31,616 bases of DNA. It comes from an uncultured Eubacteriales bacterium. Lineage in GTDB: Bacteria > Bacillota > Clostridia > Oscillospirales > Acutalibacteraceae. The position numbers and the translations under genes are program-made. Shown here in pieces: positions 7,220 to 15,531 of this stretch. The stretch is from positions 1-31,616 of the forward strand of contig CAKUAQ010000025.1 of NCBI GenBank assembly GCA_934636435.1, given 5' to 3'. Each line of letters starts with the position of its first letter. Position 1 is the first letter of the stretch. The notes beneath the pieces were generated by a model. The model ran no database searches and was not told the DNA's origin. It saw only the letters and a list, made by a program, of their open reading frames with translations.

Positions 7220-7885
7220 ATGGCACTACTGCTGGAAAACGGAGATCGTATCGTATTCGCCGGGGATTCCGTCACCGATATGGGACGGGCACGGCCGATA
7301 GGAGAAGGGCTGGGCGATAGCCTGGGCCACGGATATCCGCGCATGGTGGAGAATCTGCTGGTGGCCTGGTATCCGGAGCGGCGGATCCGGGTGACGAATG
7401 TGGGCACCGGCGGGAATACCAGCCGGGACCTGCTGGCGCGGTTTGAACGGGAGGTGCCGGTGCATCAGACAGACTGGCTCTCCGTCTGCATCGGTATCAA
7501 CGACGTGTGGCGGCAGTTCGATTCACCCTGCATCCCGGAATGCACTTGTATGCCGGAGGAATATGCGCAGAATCTGGAACAGATGATCACCATGGCCCGG
7601 GACAAGGTCAAGGGGATTTTCCTGCTCACCCCCTATTATATTGAGCCGAACCCGACCGATCGGATGCGCCGTCGGATGGATGAATACGGCGCGATCATGA
7701 AGCGGCTGGCGGAAAAGCACGGCTGCATTTTGGTGGATTTTCAGCAAATGTTCAGCGATTTTCTGTCGGACAACGATCTGCATTCCGCCTTGATCGCCTG
7801 GGATCGGGTGCACCCCAATGAGCTGGGTGCCACACTGATGGCGCGGGAATTTCTGCGCCGATGCGGGGCGGATTTCTGCAGCTGA
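7220..7885 (+). CDS. SGNH/GDSL-family hydrolase
   Basis: The 221-aa cytosolic esterase/lipase-type protein has no signal peptide. The SGNH blocks are present in order: block I FAGDSVTD with catalytic Ser17, block II Gly in NVGTGGNTS (about 60-68), block III GINDVW with Asn94, and block V DRVHP with Asp195 and His198. Relatives act on acyl or acetyl esters, such as lysophospholipids or acetylated sugars; the substrate cannot be read from the sequence. An open frame extends upstream, but the protein family starts near the ATG at 7220, so that start is preferred; its SD (GAGAGG, 13 bases away) is weak and a GTG at 7199 is possible. The gene is followed 28 bases later by the Nudix-HAD gene and probably shares its transcript. 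Confidence 0.88.
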   Translation: MALLLENGDRIVFAGDSVTDMGRARPIGEGLGDSLGHGYPRMVENLLVAWYPERRIRVTNVGTGGNTSRDLLARFEREVPVHQTDWLSVCIGINDVWRQFDSPCIPECTCMPEEYAQNLEQMITMARDKVKGIFLLTPYYIEPNPTDRMRRRMDEYGAIMKRLAEKHGCILVDFQQMFSDFLSDNDLHSALIAWDRVHPNELGATLMAREFLRRCGADFCS

Positions 7886-7913
7886 CGCGGACGGACGGAA
7901 AGGGGGGCATTGT

Positions 7914-9245
7914 ATGGAACACTGGGATCTGCTGGATGAACGGGGAAACCCTACCGGACGCACTATTTCCCGGGGCGAGCTGCTGCGGGAGGGACAATAC
8001 CATCTGGTGGAGCATATCTGGATTGTGGATTCCAGGGGGCGTATCCTCATCCAGCGCCGAGCGGATCACCTGCGGCTGATGCCCGGCATTTGGGCGGCCA
8101 ACAGCGGCAGCGCCATTGCGGGGGAGGACAGCGAAAGTGCCGCCCGGCGGGAGCTGTTTGAGGAGCTGAGCATCCGCACGCTGCCGGGGGAGCTGTATTA
8201 CGGCGGCCGGGTGCGGCGGCGCAATTCCTTCACCGATGTGTGGGTGCTGTATCGGGATATTGATCCCGATACCCTGCGCCTGCAGCGGGAGGAGGTGGCC
8301 GAGGTGCGCTGGGTGGCGGTGGATGAGCTGCTGGAGATGATCCGGCAGCGGCGGTTTCACCACTACGGATCGGCGTATTTTCAGTTTGTATTCCGCGCCA
8401 TTGAGCGGGGCTGCCGCACTTTGTATGTCACCGATCTGGACGGCACGCTCCTGCGGGGCGACGGCACCATCTCTCCCGTCACCGCGCAGACCCTCAACCG
8501 GCTGATCAGCCGGGGAATGCTCATTTCCGCCGCCACGGCCCGAGGGCTGATCGGCGTAGACATGATCCCGCTGTCGTCCATCCACTTCCGTCTGCCGGTG
8601 GTGCTGATGGGGGGTGCGGTGCTGTACGATCCCGGCCGTCGGCGGATTGTCCAGGCCTGCGAGATGAATGCGGAGACGGTCGGTCGCATTCTGACGGTGC
8701 TGGCCGATGCCGGCCGCACAGCGATGCTGTTCCGGCGGCGGGGCAATGAGGTGCATGTGTACTATACCCGCCTCTCCCCGGCGGAGGAGGCGTTTATCCG
8801 CCGCAAGACGCCGGACGGGCGCGGGTTCGACCGGTTCTTCCATCATGTGGGGCAGCTGAAAGCCAGCCCGGCGCTGTTTTTCAGCTGTCAGGGCAGCCAC
8901 AGGGAGCAGACGGCGCTCAAGGCGCAGCTGGATGCCATTCCCGGCATCCGCGTGGAACTGTATGCCGACACCTATCAGACGGATGCATGGTTCCTGGAGA
9001 TCAGTCGGGAGGATGCCGGAAAGGATCAGGGCGTGGAGCGGCTGCGCCGGCGGGTGCGGGCAAAGCGGGTGGTGGCCTTCGGCGACAACCGCAACGACGT
9101 GCCGCTGTTCCGCACGGCGGATCTGGCTGTCTGCGTGGAGAACGCTACTCCCGAGGCACGGGCAGCGGCGGACGTGGTGATCGCCTCCAATGAGGAGGAC
9201 GGGGTGGCCGCCTATCTGTACGGTATTTATAATCGAAAGGTGTGA
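7914..9245 (+). CDS. Nudix hydrolase - HAD phosphatase fusion
   Basis: The 443-aa protein has two catalytic domains in one frame. The Nudix domain (about 1-165) resembles the IPP isomerase-like/YfcD group (N-terminal WDLLDERGNPTG) and has the box at residues 65-87, with G-x5-E-x7-RELFEELSI; the usual last Gly of the box is Ser. The HAD domain (about 168-443) is a Cof-type class IIB phosphatase: motif I DLDGTLL with nucleophile Asp174 and Asp176, motif II in ISAATAR, and motif IV GDNRNDVPLF near 389-398. The architecture suggests two-step removal of phosphates from a phospho-metabolite, or a house-cleaning enzyme, but the substrate is unknown. The SD GGAAAGGGGGG is well spaced from the ATG. 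It lies between the SGNH and CDF genes with short gaps. Confidence 0.9.
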   Translation: MEHWDLLDERGNPTGRTISRGELLREGQYHLVEHIWIVDSRGRILIQRRADHLRLMPGIWAANSGSAIAGEDSESAARRELFEELSIRTLPGELYYGGRVRRRNSFTDVWVLYRDIDPDTLRLQREEVAEVRWVAVDELLEMIRQRRFHHYGSAYFQFVFRAIERGCRTLYVTDLDGTLLRGDGTISPVTAQTLNRLISRGMLISAATARGLIGVDMIPLSSIHFRLPVVLMGGAVLYDPGRRRIVQACEMNAETVGRILTVLADAGRTAMLFRRRGNEVHVYYTRLSPAEEAFIRRKTPDGRGFDRFFHHVGQLKASPALFFSCQGSHREQTALKAQLDAIPGIRVELYADTYQTDAWFLEISREDAGKDQGVERLRRRVRAKRVVAFGDNRNDVPLFRTADLAVCVENATPEARAAADVVIASNEEDGVAAYLYGIYNRKV

Positions 9246-9252
9246 CCGAGCC

Positions 9253-10422
9253 GTGTTGACCAAGACGCTGGTGCGGCTGTTCGTCCCGGCGGCAGGCGAG
9301 GAGCCTCTGTCTGCCGACACCCGGTATGCCTATGGGCGTATGGCGGGGCTGACGGGGCTGTTTTGCAATTTGCTGCTGTTCGCCATGAAGTTGGCTGCCG
9401 GTCTGCTGTCCGGCAGTCTGGCCATTGTGGCGGATGCGTTCAATAACCTGTCCGACGGCGGTTCGGTGGTGGTGACGCTGTTCGGCTTCAAGCTGGCCGC
9501 CCGTCCCGCCGATCGGGATCACCCCTTCGGCCACGGCCGCATGGAATATCTGTCGGCGCTGGGAGTGGCGGTGCTGATCATTCTGGCGGGGTTTGAGCTG
9601 GCCACCTCGGCGGTGGAGAAGATTCTGCACCCCCGGCCGGCGGAATTCAGCCTCCTGACCATGCTGATACTGGCGGCGTCGGTGGCGGTCAAGCTGTGGA
9701 TGAGTGTGTTTTACCGGCGCATCGGCGCCACCATCCGTTCGGAGGCGCTGACCGCCTCCGGGGTGGACAGCCGCAACGATGTGATCTGCACGGGGCTGGT
9801 GCTGCTCACCTCCCTCCTGAGCTGGAGGACCGGCTGGGTGCTGGACGGGTATGTGGGTCTTGCGGTGGCGCTGTTCGTGCTGTGGTCGGGGGTAGGTATT
9901 ATCCGGGAGACCGTGTCCCCGCTGCTGGGGCAGCGTCCCGACCCGGAGCTGGTGCTGGATATTGAGCAGACGGTGCTGGCGCACGAGGGCATCGTGGGTG
10001 TCCACGATGTGATGGTGCACGATTACGGCCCGGGACGGGTCATCGTGTCTCTCCACGCAGAGGTGCCCGCATCCCAGGATATTCTGGTCAGTCACGATAT
10101 TGTGGACCGCATCGAGCAGGAGCTGATGGAGCGTTTTCGCATCGTCAGCTGTATCCATATGGACCCTGTCAGCACCGACGATGCCGCCACCGAACGGTAT
10201 AAGCGTCTGGCGGAGCGGGTGGTGAATGATCTGGACGAGCGGCTCAGTCTCCACGATTTCCGGCTGGTGGACGGGGTCGGCCACATCAATCTGATCTTCG
10301 ACGTGGTGGTGCCCTATGACTATCCCGGCCGCGCCACGCTGGCGGAGGATATCAGCCGGCGCATTCATGCGGCGGACGAACGGTTGTCCGCCGTGGTGAA
10401 GATCGAGAATTCCTACATCTGA
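9253..10422 (+). CDS. Cation diffusion facilitator (CDF) metal exporter
   Basis: The 389-aa membrane protein exports a divalent metal ion (Zn, Mn, Fe or Co class) in exchange for protons. Transmembrane helix 2 carries VADAFNNLSDGG, with Asp61 and Asp68, and helix 5 carries SGVDSRNDV with the paired Asp residues of the metal site. HPFGHGRMEY follows helix 2, a family signature. The C-terminal cytosolic domain (about 240-389) is longer than usual and contains a second block (LSLHDFRLVDG through KIENSYI). The DAFNNLSD form with Asn resembles the MneP/MneS-type manganese exporters of Bacillus, so Mn is a reasonable guess. The start is GTG 9253 or TTG 9256, just after the stop of the Nudix-HAD gene; the frame is open further upstream, but that part is a shadow of the previous gene. 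Confidence 0.92.
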   Translation: MLTKTLVRLFVPAAGEEPLSADTRYAYGRMAGLTGLFCNLLLFAMKLAAGLLSGSLAIVADAFNNLSDGGSVVVTLFGFKLAARPADRDHPFGHGRMEYLSALGVAVLIILAGFELATSAVEKILHPRPAEFSLLTMLILAASVAVKLWMSVFYRRIGATIRSEALTASGVDSRNDVICTGLVLLTSLLSWRTGWVLDGYVGLAVALFVLWSGVGIIRETVSPLLGQRPDPELVLDIEQTVLAHEGIVGVHDVMVHDYGPGRVIVSLHAEVPASQDILVSHDIVDRIEQELMERFRIVSCIHMDPVSTDDAATERYKRLAERVVNDLDERLSLHDFRLVDGVGHINLIFDVVVPYDYPGRATLAEDISRRIHAADERLSAVVKIENSYI

Positions 10423-10428
10423 CAGTGC

Positions 10429-10455
10429 AACCCGCTCCCTATGGAGCGGGTTTTT
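10429..10455 (+). terminator. Terminator after the CDF gene
   Basis: The stem AACCCGCTCC / GGAGCGGGTT has a 4-base CTAT loop and is followed by a run of T, seven bases after the stop codon. Confidence 0.92.
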
Positions 10456-10498
10456 CCGTTCCTGCCGAAAACTACAAAAAGAAAATGTGTTTTCGCTC

Positions 10499-10527
10499 TT
10501 TCCAAGCGGGGAAAAGTATGGTAAAAT
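10499..10527 (+). promoter_or_regulatory. Putative promoter of hprK
   Basis: A good -10 (TAAAAT, 10522-10527) lies 17 bases from a weak -35 (TTTCCA, 10499-10504). Its position between the CDF terminator and the hprK SD supports it. Confidence 0.55.
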
Positions 10528-10565
10528 ACTGATGGATGTCAAAGTCTGTACAGGAGGTATATCCG

Positions 10566-11537
10566 ATGGCTAAGCAAGCATATTCTGTACCGCTGTCCTC
10601 CGTGATCCGGGAGATGCGCCTGGAGGAGGTCTATATGCCCGGCTCTGCGGAGGAACACAAGGTCATATCCTGCGATGTGAACCGCCCGGGTTTGGCGCTG
10701 AGCGGGTATTTTGATTATTTTGACAACGACCGGATTCAGATACTGGGGAATAATGAAAGCGGATTTCTCGATAATCTGCCCGGCGATCTGCGCGCCGCCC
10801 ATTTGGAGGAGCTGATCGCTCATTGCCCGCCGGCGGTGATTGTGACCCGGGATCTGCCCATCATGCCGGAGCTGCTGGAGGCCTGCAAGCGGCATGGCGT
10901 GCCGTTGCTGCACAGCAAGGAGGCCACCTCGGCTCTTATGGCGGCGCTCATTGCCTATCTGAATGTGGAGATGGCACCCCGGGTTACCCGCCATGGGGTG
11001 CTGGTGGAGGTGCACGGTGAGGGCGTGCTGCTGCTGGGCGACAGCGGTATCGGTAAGAGCGAGACCGCCGTGGAGTTGCTCAAACGGGGGCATCGGCTCA
11101 TCGCCGACGATGCGGTGGAGATCCGCCGGGTGTCCGCCCGGACGCTGGTGGGTTCCGCCCCGGCCAATATCCGCCATTTTATCGAGCTGCGGGGCATCGG
11201 CATTGTCAATGTGCGCCGCATCTTCGGTATCGGCGCCATCAAGACCACCGAGAAGATCGACATGGTGATTCAGCTGGAGCCGTGGGACAACGGCAAGGTG
11301 TATGACCGCATGGGCACCGACTGGCAAACCATGGAGATCCTGGGCATCAACGTTCCGGCGCTGACCATTCCCGTTAAGCCGGGACGGAATCTGGCTGTCA
11401 TCATCGAGGTGGCCGCCATGTCCAACCGACAGAAGAAAATGGGCTATAACGCAGCTCAGGAGCTGATGCACAAGCTGGGAATGTCCGAGGAGACCGGATT
11501 GCCCACCGGCGAGCTGTCGGAATGGGATGGGTACTGA
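10566..11537 (+). CDS. hprK: HPr kinase/phosphorylase
   Basis: HprK is the bifunctional sensor enzyme that phosphorylates or dephosphorylates Ser46 of HPr and so controls carbon catabolite repression through CcpA in Firmicutes. The 323-aa length is normal. The N-terminal regulatory domain (about 1-130) precedes the P-loop GDSGIGKS (158-165), the DDAVE block and the family signature RGIGIVNVRRIFG (about 209-221). The ATG at 10566 is chosen because AGGAGGT sits seven bases upstream; an in-frame ATG at 10536 lies too close to the promoter. It heads the cell-envelope and carbon-control run (ROK kinase, murB, rapZ, whiA, dnaE). No ptsH/crh gene is in the window. Confidence 0.97.
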   Translation: MAKQAYSVPLSSVIREMRLEEVYMPGSAEEHKVISCDVNRPGLALSGYFDYFDNDRIQILGNNESGFLDNLPGDLRAAHLEELIAHCPPAVIVTRDLPIMPELLEACKRHGVPLLHSKEATSALMAALIAYLNVEMAPRVTRHGVLVEVHGEGVLLLGDSGIGKSETAVELLKRGHRLIADDAVEIRRVSARTLVGSAPANIRHFIELRGIGIVNVRRIFGIGAIKTTEKIDMVIQLEPWDNGKVYDRMGTDWQTMEILGINVPALTIPVKPGRNLAVIIEVAAMSNRQKKMGYNAAQELMHKLGMSEETGLPTGELSEWDGY

Positions 11538-11591
11538 GCCGGCGCCGCGCCGGTGCGGCACGGTATTGGCATAATGAACAGCTACTATATG

Positions 11592-11597
11592 TATAAT
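11592..11597 (+). promoter_or_regulatory. Possible -10 element upstream of the ROK kinase gene
   Basis: A perfect TATAAT lies immediately upstream of the AAGGAGG ribosome site of the next gene, but no -35 lies at the right distance (TTGGCA is 20 bases away) and the leader would be extremely short. It may be fortuitous. Confidence 0.3.
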
Positions 11598-11616
11598 TCA
11601 AGGAGGAAACAACAAT

Positions 11617-12570
11617 ATGTATCGTATCGGAATTGATCTGGGCGGCACCAATATCGTCGCCGGTGTGGTGGATGAGCAGTATAAGATCGTCGCCTCCGCC
11701 AAGCGGAAAACCGCCATGCCCCGTCCGGCGGAGGCGATCATGGACGACATGGTGGCGGTATGTCTGGAGGCGGTGAAGGCCGCCGGGCTGACCATGGAGG
11801 AGATCGGCGGCATCGGAGTCGGCTCTCCCGGCTCCTGCAATGCGGACACCGGCGTGGTGGAATACGCCAACAATCTGAGCTTCTCCAATGTGCCCATGCG
11901 GGACTATCTGGAGGAACGGCTGCATAAGCCGGTGTGCGTGGAGAATGACGCCAACGCCGCCGCATACGGCGAGCTGGTGGCGGGCGCAGCCAGAGGCAAG
12001 ACCAGCTGTGTCTGCATCACGCTGGGCACCGGCGTGGGCGGCGGTGTCATCATCGACGGCAAGATCATGGCCGGCCATAACTTCGCCGGAGCGGAGCTGG
12101 GGCATACGGTGATCGTGGTGGACGGAGAGCCCTGCTCCTGCGGCCGGAAGGGCTGCTGGGAGGCCTATGCTTCCGCCACCGGGCTGATCCGCCAGACCAA
12201 GCGCGCCATGGAGGCTCACCCGGACAGCAAAATGTGGGAGCTGGCCGGCGGCGATCTGAATCAGGTCAACGGGCGCACTGCCTTTGACGCCATGCGTCAG
12301 GGGGATGAGACCGGCAAGGCGGTGGTGGATACCTATATCCGGTATATCGCCTGCGGACTGGTGAATATGATCAATATTTTCCAGCCGGAGGTGCTGTGTG
12401 TAGGCGGCGGCATCTGCAACGAGGGCGAGACCCTGATGAAGCCCCTGCGGGAGTATATCGAGCGGGAGCGGTACAGCCAGAACAGCGCTAAGCAGACCCA
12501 GATCTGTGTTGCCCAGCTGGGCAACAATGCCGGCATCATCGGCGCGGCCTATCTGGGATATCAGAAATAA
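11617..12570 (+). CDS. ROK-family glucokinase
   Basis: The 317-aa cytosolic sugar kinase is most likely an ATP-dependent glucokinase (glucose to glucose-6-phosphate). The N-terminal phosphate-binding motif GIDLGGTN (5-12), the active-site ENDANAAAYGE (about 109-119), GTGVGGG (137-143) and the ROK zinc site formed by His163 (ELGH) and the CSCGRKGCWE motif (Cys173, Cys175, Cys180) are all visible. The lack of an N-terminal helix-turn-helix shows it is an enzyme rather than a NagC/XylR-type repressor. The SD AAGGAGG precedes the ATG. Its place between hprK and murB links glucose entry to catabolite control and cell-wall precursor synthesis. ROK specificity varies, so N-acetylmannosamine or other hexoses remain possible, but glucokinase is the best call. 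Confidence 0.9.
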   Translation: MYRIGIDLGGTNIVAGVVDEQYKIVASAKRKTAMPRPAEAIMDDMVAVCLEAVKAAGLTMEEIGGIGVGSPGSCNADTGVVEYANNLSFSNVPMRDYLEERLHKPVCVENDANAAAYGELVAGAARGKTSCVCITLGTGVGGGVIIDGKIMAGHNFAGAELGHTVIVVDGEPCSCGRKGCWEAYASATGLIRQTKRAMEAHPDSKMWELAGGDLNQVNGRTAFDAMRQGDETGKAVVDTYIRYIACGLVNMINIFQPEVLCVGGGICNEGETLMKPLREYIERERYSQNSAKQTQICVAQLGNNAGIIGAAYLGYQK

Positions 12571-12591
12571 CAGCGGCAGGGGGGCGGCGGA

Positions 12592-13515
12592 ATGGATTTG
12601 ACCGAGATCGGAGAGCAGGCAGCACGTTGGGGCTGCCGGGTCACCCGGGATGCGTCCATGGCCGCGGCCACTTCTTTTCGCATCGGCGGGCCGGCGGAGC
12701 TGCGCATCGATCTGCCGGATGAATCCGCCGCGCAGGCGGTGCTGGCCGCCTGCCATCGGCAGGGAGTGACCCCGTTCTTTCTGGGCAACGGCTCCGATCT
12801 GCTGGTGGGCGACCGGGGCATCCGGGGCGTGGTGCTGCACTGGGACGGGAAGCGGCAGGAGCCGCAGCTGTTGCCCGACGGCACGGTTCTGTGTCCGGCG
12901 GGGGTGTCTCTTGTGCGGCTGTGCCGCTTCGCCCGGGAACAAGGGCTGACCGGGCTGGAATTCGCTTATGGTATCCCCGGCAGCGTGGGGGGCGCTCTGT
13001 TTATGAATGCGGGCGCCTACGGCGGCGAGATGGCGCAGGTCGTGACGGGCGCCACCGTCCTGACCCCCGTCGGGGAGAGTCGGGTGTATGCTCCGCAGGA
13101 GCTGGGGCTGTCCTACCGCCACAGCGTGTTCTCCGCACAGCCCTCGCAGGAGCGGGAGCTGATATCCATGGTGCGGTTCCGGCTGACGGCGGGCGATCCG
13201 GAGACCATCGCTGCCCGGATGGAGGAGCTGATGGAGCGCCGCCGGGAAAAGCAGCCGCTGGAATACCCCAGCGCCGGGAGCTTTTTCAAGCGTCCGGAGG
13301 GGTATTTTGCCGCTGCGCTGCTGGAGGAATGCGGACTGAAGGGCTGCCGGATCGGTGACGCCCAGATCAGCGACAAGCATGCCGGGTTTGTGGTGAACCG
13401 GGGGCATGCCACCGCGGCCGAGGTTCTGGCTCTGTGCTGCCATGCGCAGAAGACCGTGCGGCAGCGGCGGGATGTGGTGCTGGAGCCGGAAGTGCAGTTT
13501 GTCGGCGAATTTTGA
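12592..13515 (+). CDS. murB: UDP-N-acetylmuramate dehydrogenase (UDP-N-acetylenolpyruvoylglucosamine reductase)
   Basis: MurB is the FAD enzyme that uses NADPH to reduce enolpyruvyl-UDP-GlcNAc to UDP-MurNAc, the second committed step of peptidoglycan synthesis. The 307-aa length fits the type IIb Gram-positive form. FAD-binding elements include FLGNGSDLLVGDRG and GIPGSVGGALFMNAGAYGGE. The PSAGSFFKRP motif holds the catalytic Ser of the proton-donor step, and a Glu near the C-terminus (LEPEVQFVG) completes the site. The gene starts 21 bases after the ROK kinase stop with a CAGGGGGG ribosome site, suggesting co-transcription. It is followed by an unusually long, structured gap before rapZ. Confidence 0.97.
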   Translation: MDLTEIGEQAARWGCRVTRDASMAAATSFRIGGPAELRIDLPDESAAQAVLAACHRQGVTPFFLGNGSDLLVGDRGIRGVVLHWDGKRQEPQLLPDGTVLCPAGVSLVRLCRFAREQGLTGLEFAYGIPGSVGGALFMNAGAYGGEMAQVVTGATVLTPVGESRVYAPQELGLSYRHSVFSAQPSQERELISMVRFRLTAGDPETIAARMEELMERRREKQPLEYPSAGSFFKRPEGYFAAALLEECGLKGCRIGDAQISDKHAGFVVNRGHATAAEVLALCCHAQKTVRQRRDVVLEPEVQFVGEF

Positions 13516-13738
13516 CGCATTCCGCTGCCGGTTTGCGGGATGCCGTTGACTTGCGGGATGCTTTGGATTTGACGCGTCCCGCCGCGGGTCGGCGGGCGGA
13601 TCGGAAATTTTGCCGGGACGTGCCGGAAAACGGCGGGCCGGTTTTGTGTTTGTATGGGGCGCGCCGTCGATCGGTGGGTCCCAGTCGGACGGGGACCCAC
13701 GCAGGTTATCTGTGCGTGTCCGGGAAGGGGGAGTTACG
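13516..13738. other. Structured 223-base gap between murB and rapZ
   Basis: No gene is credible here. The region has an 11-bp direct repeat TTGCGGGATGC (13533-13543 and 13551-13561, period 18) and a 9-bp perfect hairpin (13674-13682 with 13692-13700) shortly before the rapZ ribosome site. There is no T-tract, so it is not a terminator. No good promoter was found. It may be a leader with regulatory structure. Confidence 0.5.
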
Positions 13739-14596
13739 GTGGAGCTGGTGATCGTCACCGGAATGTCCGGCGCGGGGAAATCTCAGGCGGTGCGGGCGCT
13801 GGAGGATATCGGATACTATTGTGTGGATAATATGCCCCCGCAGCTGATCATGAAGTTCGTGGAGCTGTGCAGCCAGAGCGGCGGGGCCATCCGCCGGGTG
13901 GCGCTGGTGATGGATGTGCGGGGCGGGGAGATGTTCTGCGATCTGAAGCACAGCCTGTTCACTCTGAACAAAGCCGGACAGGGCTACCGGGTGCTGTTTC
14001 TGGATTGCAGCGACGAGGTGCTGTGCCGCCGGTTCAAGGAGACCCGCCGCCGTCATCCGCTGGCGGTGGAGGGGGAGAGCACGGCCGGAACGCTGAAGCG
14101 GGAGCGGGCTCTGCTGGCGCCGGTGCTGGAAAAAGCCGATTTCCGGCTGGACACCACCCTGCTCAGCACCAGCCAGCTGAAGGCGCAGATCACCTCCATC
14201 TTTCTGGGGGAACAGACGGAATCCATGACCATTCAGTGTATGTCCTTCGGATTCAAATACGGCTTCCCGACGGAAGCGGATCTGATGCTGGATGTGCGCT
14301 GTTTTCCCAATCCCTTTTATGTGCCGGAGTTGAAGCATCAGACCGGCATGGACAAGCCGGTGCAGGATTTTGTGCTGGGGTCGGAGGATATCCGGATATT
14401 TTTACGTAATCTCTATGCTTTGCTGGATCACCTCATCCCTCTGTATATACAGGAGGGCAAATCCCAGCTGGTGGTGGCCGTCGGCTGCACCGGCGGCAAG
14501 CACCGCTCGGTGACGGTGGCCAACGCGCTGGCGGAGCATATTCGCTCCGCCGGACACCGGGTGCTGGTGAATCACCGGGATATCGAGAAAGTCTGA
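13739..14596 (+). CDS. rapZ: RapZ-type nucleotide-binding RNase adapter protein
   Basis: The 285-aa protein (YvcJ in Bacillus) is a P-loop NTP-binding protein. In enterobacteria RapZ binds small RNAs controlling glmS; in Bacillus YvcJ affects competence and cell-envelope homeostasis. Walker A GMSGAGKS is at residues 8-15, VDNMPP follows, and the C-terminal domain has GCTGGKHRSVTVAN, the conserved RNA/metabolite-binding block. The open frame extends upstream to 13610, but the family begins with the beta-strand just before Walker A and the AAGGGGGA site sets GTG 13739 as the start. whiA begins 10 bases after its stop, so the two are co-translated. The yvcK gene that usually lies between them is missing. 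Confidence 0.95.
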   Translation: MELVIVTGMSGAGKSQAVRALEDIGYYCVDNMPPQLIMKFVELCSQSGGAIRRVALVMDVRGGEMFCDLKHSLFTLNKAGQGYRVLFLDCSDEVLCRRFKETRRRHPLAVEGESTAGTLKRERALLAPVLEKADFRLDTTLLSTSQLKAQITSIFLGEQTESMTIQCMSFGFKYGFPTEADLMLDVRCFPNPFYVPELKHQTGMDKPVQDFVLGSEDIRIFLRNLYALLDHLIPLYIQEGKSQLVVAVGCTGGKHRSVTVANALAEHIRSAGHRVLVNHRDIEKV

Positions 14597-14606
14597 GGAA
14601 CACGCC

Positions 14607-15509
14607 ATGTCCTTTTCCGCCGATGTGAAAAAAGAACTGAGCGCGCAGGTGCCGGACAAGATCTGCTGCCGGGGGGCGATGGCCTATGGGCTGCTGGAAT
14701 GCGGCCATGCCTTTTCCGCCGGGGAGATCTCCATGCAAACCGAATTGACGGAGGTGGCGGCGCTGTACGGCTATCTGATCCCCCGGGTCTGTCAGGTGGG
14801 CGCTCCCCTCGCCGGGGAGACGCGGCGACGCACCCGGCTGTATACCCGTTCATTCCCCGATGCCGCAGAGCGGCAGAGGATCCTGGAGCGGTTCGGCCAT
14901 GGGCATACCGCCGTATCTCTGCGGCTCAACCGGGCGAACCTGGACTGCGACGAGTGTGCCCGCGCTTATCTGCGGGGGGCGTTTCTGGCCTGTGGGGCGG
15001 TCACCGATCCCGCCCGGGACTACCATCTGGAATGGTGTGTGCCCCACTATAATTTCAGCCGGGATCTGGTGGCACTGCTGCGGGAGGTGGGTTTCCCCGC
15101 CAAGGCCGTCAGCCGGGCGGGCAGCTATGTGGTGTATCTCAAAGAGAGCAGCCGCATCGAGGATTGCCTGACCTATCTGGGCGCCTGCCGGGGCTCGCTG
15201 GAAATGATGAATGTGAAAATGGTGAAGAGCATCCGCAACGAGACGAATCGTCGGCTCAACTGCGACAGCGCCAATATCGACAAGACGGTGGCGGCGGCCG
15301 CGGTGCAGACGGAGGCGCTCCGGCGGCTGGAGCGTTCCGGCGGACTGGAAAATCTCCCGCCGGAGCTGCAGGCGCTGGCGCGGCTGCGGCTGGAGAATCC
15401 GGAGCTGTCTCTGCGGGAGCTGGGGGAGGCGCTGGAGCCGCCCCTGACCCGCAGCGGCGTCAACCACCGGATGCAAAAGCTGCTGAAGCTGGCGCAAGCC
15501 GCCGAATGA
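14607..15509 (+). CDS. whiA: WhiA-family DNA-binding protein
   Basis: The 300-aa protein has an N-terminal domain related to LAGLIDADG homing endonucleases (about 1-190, starting SFSADVKKEL and including DCDECARAYLRGAFLACG and NFSRDLVALLREVGFPAK) that lacks nuclease residues, then a C-terminal helix-turn-helix (about 225-298, ending TRSGVNHRMQKL). WhiA binds DNA; it triggers sporulation septation in Streptomyces and influences cell division and chromosome segregation in Bacillus. The start ATG at 14607 lies 10 bases after rapZ. The next gene, dnaE, starts 22 bases after its stop, so the group is probably one transcript. Confidence 0.96.
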   Translation: MSFSADVKKELSAQVPDKICCRGAMAYGLLECGHAFSAGEISMQTELTEVAALYGYLIPRVCQVGAPLAGETRRRTRLYTRSFPDAAERQRILERFGHGHTAVSLRLNRANLDCDECARAYLRGAFLACGAVTDPARDYHLEWCVPHYNFSRDLVALLREVGFPAKAVSRAGSYVVYLKESSRIEDCLTYLGACRGSLEMMNVKMVKSIRNETNRRLNCDSANIDKTVAAAAVQTEALRRLERSGGLENLPPELQALARLRLENPELSLRELGEALEPPLTRSGVNHRMQKLLKLAQAAE

Positions 15510-15531
15510 CCGTCGGAAGGGGGCTGTGTCT

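Noticed and set aside
11538..11560. GC-rich palindrome after hprK as a terminator
   Set aside because: The stem CCGGCGC/GCGCCGG-like structure has no following T-tract.
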